DNA from: Nitrospira sp. | GTDB taxonomy: Bacteria > Nitrospirota > Nitrospiria > Nitrospirales > Nitrospiraceae | Direction of reading: 5' to 3' | Length of the DNA: 5,738 nucleotides | Assembly (NCBI GenBank): GCA_012032965.1 | Contig: JAAUPT010000136.1 | Span: 1-5,738, forward strand | In this document: positions 5,334-5,738 of the stretch, piece by piece | Layout: each line of letters begins with the position of its first letter | How positions within the stretch are numbered: position 1 is the first letter of the stretch | The notes under the pieces: model-generated | Told to the model about the DNA's origin: nothing | The model's input: only the letters and a program-made list of their open reading frames with translations | The model's database searches: none | Program-made: the position numbers and the translations under genes

Positions 5334-5361
5334 TCCCACAAATGGAGGGGTCATAACTTGC

Positions 5362-5400
5362 CCAGAAGGGGTATACACAGCTGGTGGCGACACCCCCTGG
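5362..5400. other. GC-rich hairpin between the PilZ genes
   Basis: CCAG (5362-5365) pairs with CTGG (5397-5400) and GGGGT (5368-5372) with ACCCC (5392-5396), with an AA bulge on one side. An alternative small hairpin, GGTG-GCGA-CACC at 5383-5394 on the plus strand, has a GNRA-type loop. In the transcription direction no T-run follows, so it is at best a weak terminator or processing site for the upstream PilZ gene. Confidence 0.4.
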
Positions 5401-5504
5401 TTAGAGAATGTATTCTGAACGAAGGCGTAGCGTTGAAAAGATTTTAGCGTGCTTGCGGAGGCGATACACTTTCCGCGTTGTCTATGAACAGCATGTTGGG
5501 GGAG

Positions 5505-5738
5505 CTACATCAGTCGGAATCGGGTTCGTTGATCGCTCACGGTGGTGTGGGAAATGCTTTTCCAGATGAATGATTGGAGTCGCTTTCGGTACTCCGGGTT
5601 CAGGTCCATGAATCGGACGGAAAACTGACAGCCAGATACCCATACGACATGGGCCGATTTTAGGGTAAGTTGTGGTAATCCGTCAGGAAGTGCAATGGTC
5701 AGGGTCAATAATGTGCCACGCGTGACTGGCCGGTCGCT
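5505..5738 (-). CDS. PilZ-domain protein, C-terminal part, 5' end outside window
   Basis: The open frame runs from the window edge (SDRPVTRGTLLTLTIALPDG) to TAG at 5505-5507, 77 residues. It matches the C-terminal half of a PilZ domain: the GTLLTLTIALP strand, a strand with SAHVVWVSGCQFSVRFM and a closing helix EYRKRLQSFIW, then a short polar tail. The RxxxR and DxSxxG motifs would lie upstream, outside the window, so c-di-GMP binding cannot be judged. A TTG at 5708 can be read as a start, but conserved sequence continues before it, so the gene is treated as cut by the edge. It resembles the neighbouring PilZ protein only in fold-level pattern and is not an evident recent duplicate. It is on the same strand, 245 bp from the next gene, and so probably a separate transcript. 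Confidence 0.75.
   Translation of the reverse strand, partial: SDRPVTRGTLLTLTIALPDGLPQLTLKSAHVVWVSGCQFSVRFMDLNPEYRKRLQSFIWKSISHTTVSDQRTRFRLM

Larger units (their letters stand above)
5260..5504. other. Gene-free gap between the two PilZ genes
   Basis: No credible gene lies in these 245 bases on either strand. They contain the Shine-Dalgarno of the downstream PilZ gene, a hairpin at 5362-5400 and an inverted repeat at 5300-5333. A possible promoter on the minus strand is CTGACA (5320-5325) with TATATG (5295-5300), but the 19-bp spacing is long and I give it little weight. No stem followed by a T-run was seen. A short palindrome, AGAAT-GT-ATTCT, is at 5405-5416. Confidence 0.6.

Noticed and set aside
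4817..5356. Frames overlapping the complete PilZ gene on both strands (83 and 123 codons)
   Set aside because: The PilZ frame has both c-di-GMP motifs and a strong Shine-Dalgarno; the others are shadows.
5260..5504. c-di-GMP riboswitch upstream of the PilZ gene
   Set aside because: The context invited the idea, but the conserved core of the class I motif could not be found on the minus strand; only unrelated stems are present.

Overview
The window looks like bacterial chromosome from a Gram-negative, because it carries an inner-membrane RND pump subunit and its periplasmic adaptor. The PilZ proteins and general codon usage remind me of Nitrospira-like bacteria (Nitrospirota), but that is an impression and no marker gene here proves it. 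Every gene I can support lies on the minus strand, so transcription runs from high to low coordinates.

Layout in transcription order. (1) 5505-5738: the C-terminal part of a PilZ-domain protein cut by the window edge. (2) 5260-5504: a gene-free gap with two hairpins and no convincing promoter or terminator. (3) 4873-5259: a complete 128-residue PilZ protein with both c-di-GMP-binding motifs and a strong Shine-Dalgarno sequence. (4) 4785-4872: an 88-bp gap. A 46-bp palindrome with 21-bp perfect arms begins here and runs into the next gene. (5) 4141-4784: a TetR-family repressor. (6) 2945-4125: a periplasmic adaptor (HlyD/AcrA-type membrane fusion protein). (7) 1-2871: an RND efflux pump inner-membrane protein, cut at its C-terminus by the window start.

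The tetR, adaptor and pump genes form an apparent operon, with gaps of 15 and 73 bp. The repressor probably binds the palindrome over its own start codon and controls the whole set, while adaptor and pump form two parts of a tripartite efflux system. No outer-membrane channel gene is visible.

The most striking general feature is that all three efflux genes are broken by single-base frameshifts: three in the pump, one in the adaptor, one in the regulator. Each lies at a run of identical bases or can be repaired by lengthening or shortening one, and family-typical protein continues immediately in the next frame. Sequencing or assembly error is the likeliest cause, so the genes are described both as reconstructed units and as open segments. 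I found no RNA gene, CRISPR array, insertion sequence or phage gene. The most unusual real signal is the palindrome, whose outer arm copies the first four tetR codons, including ATG, onto the opposite strand.
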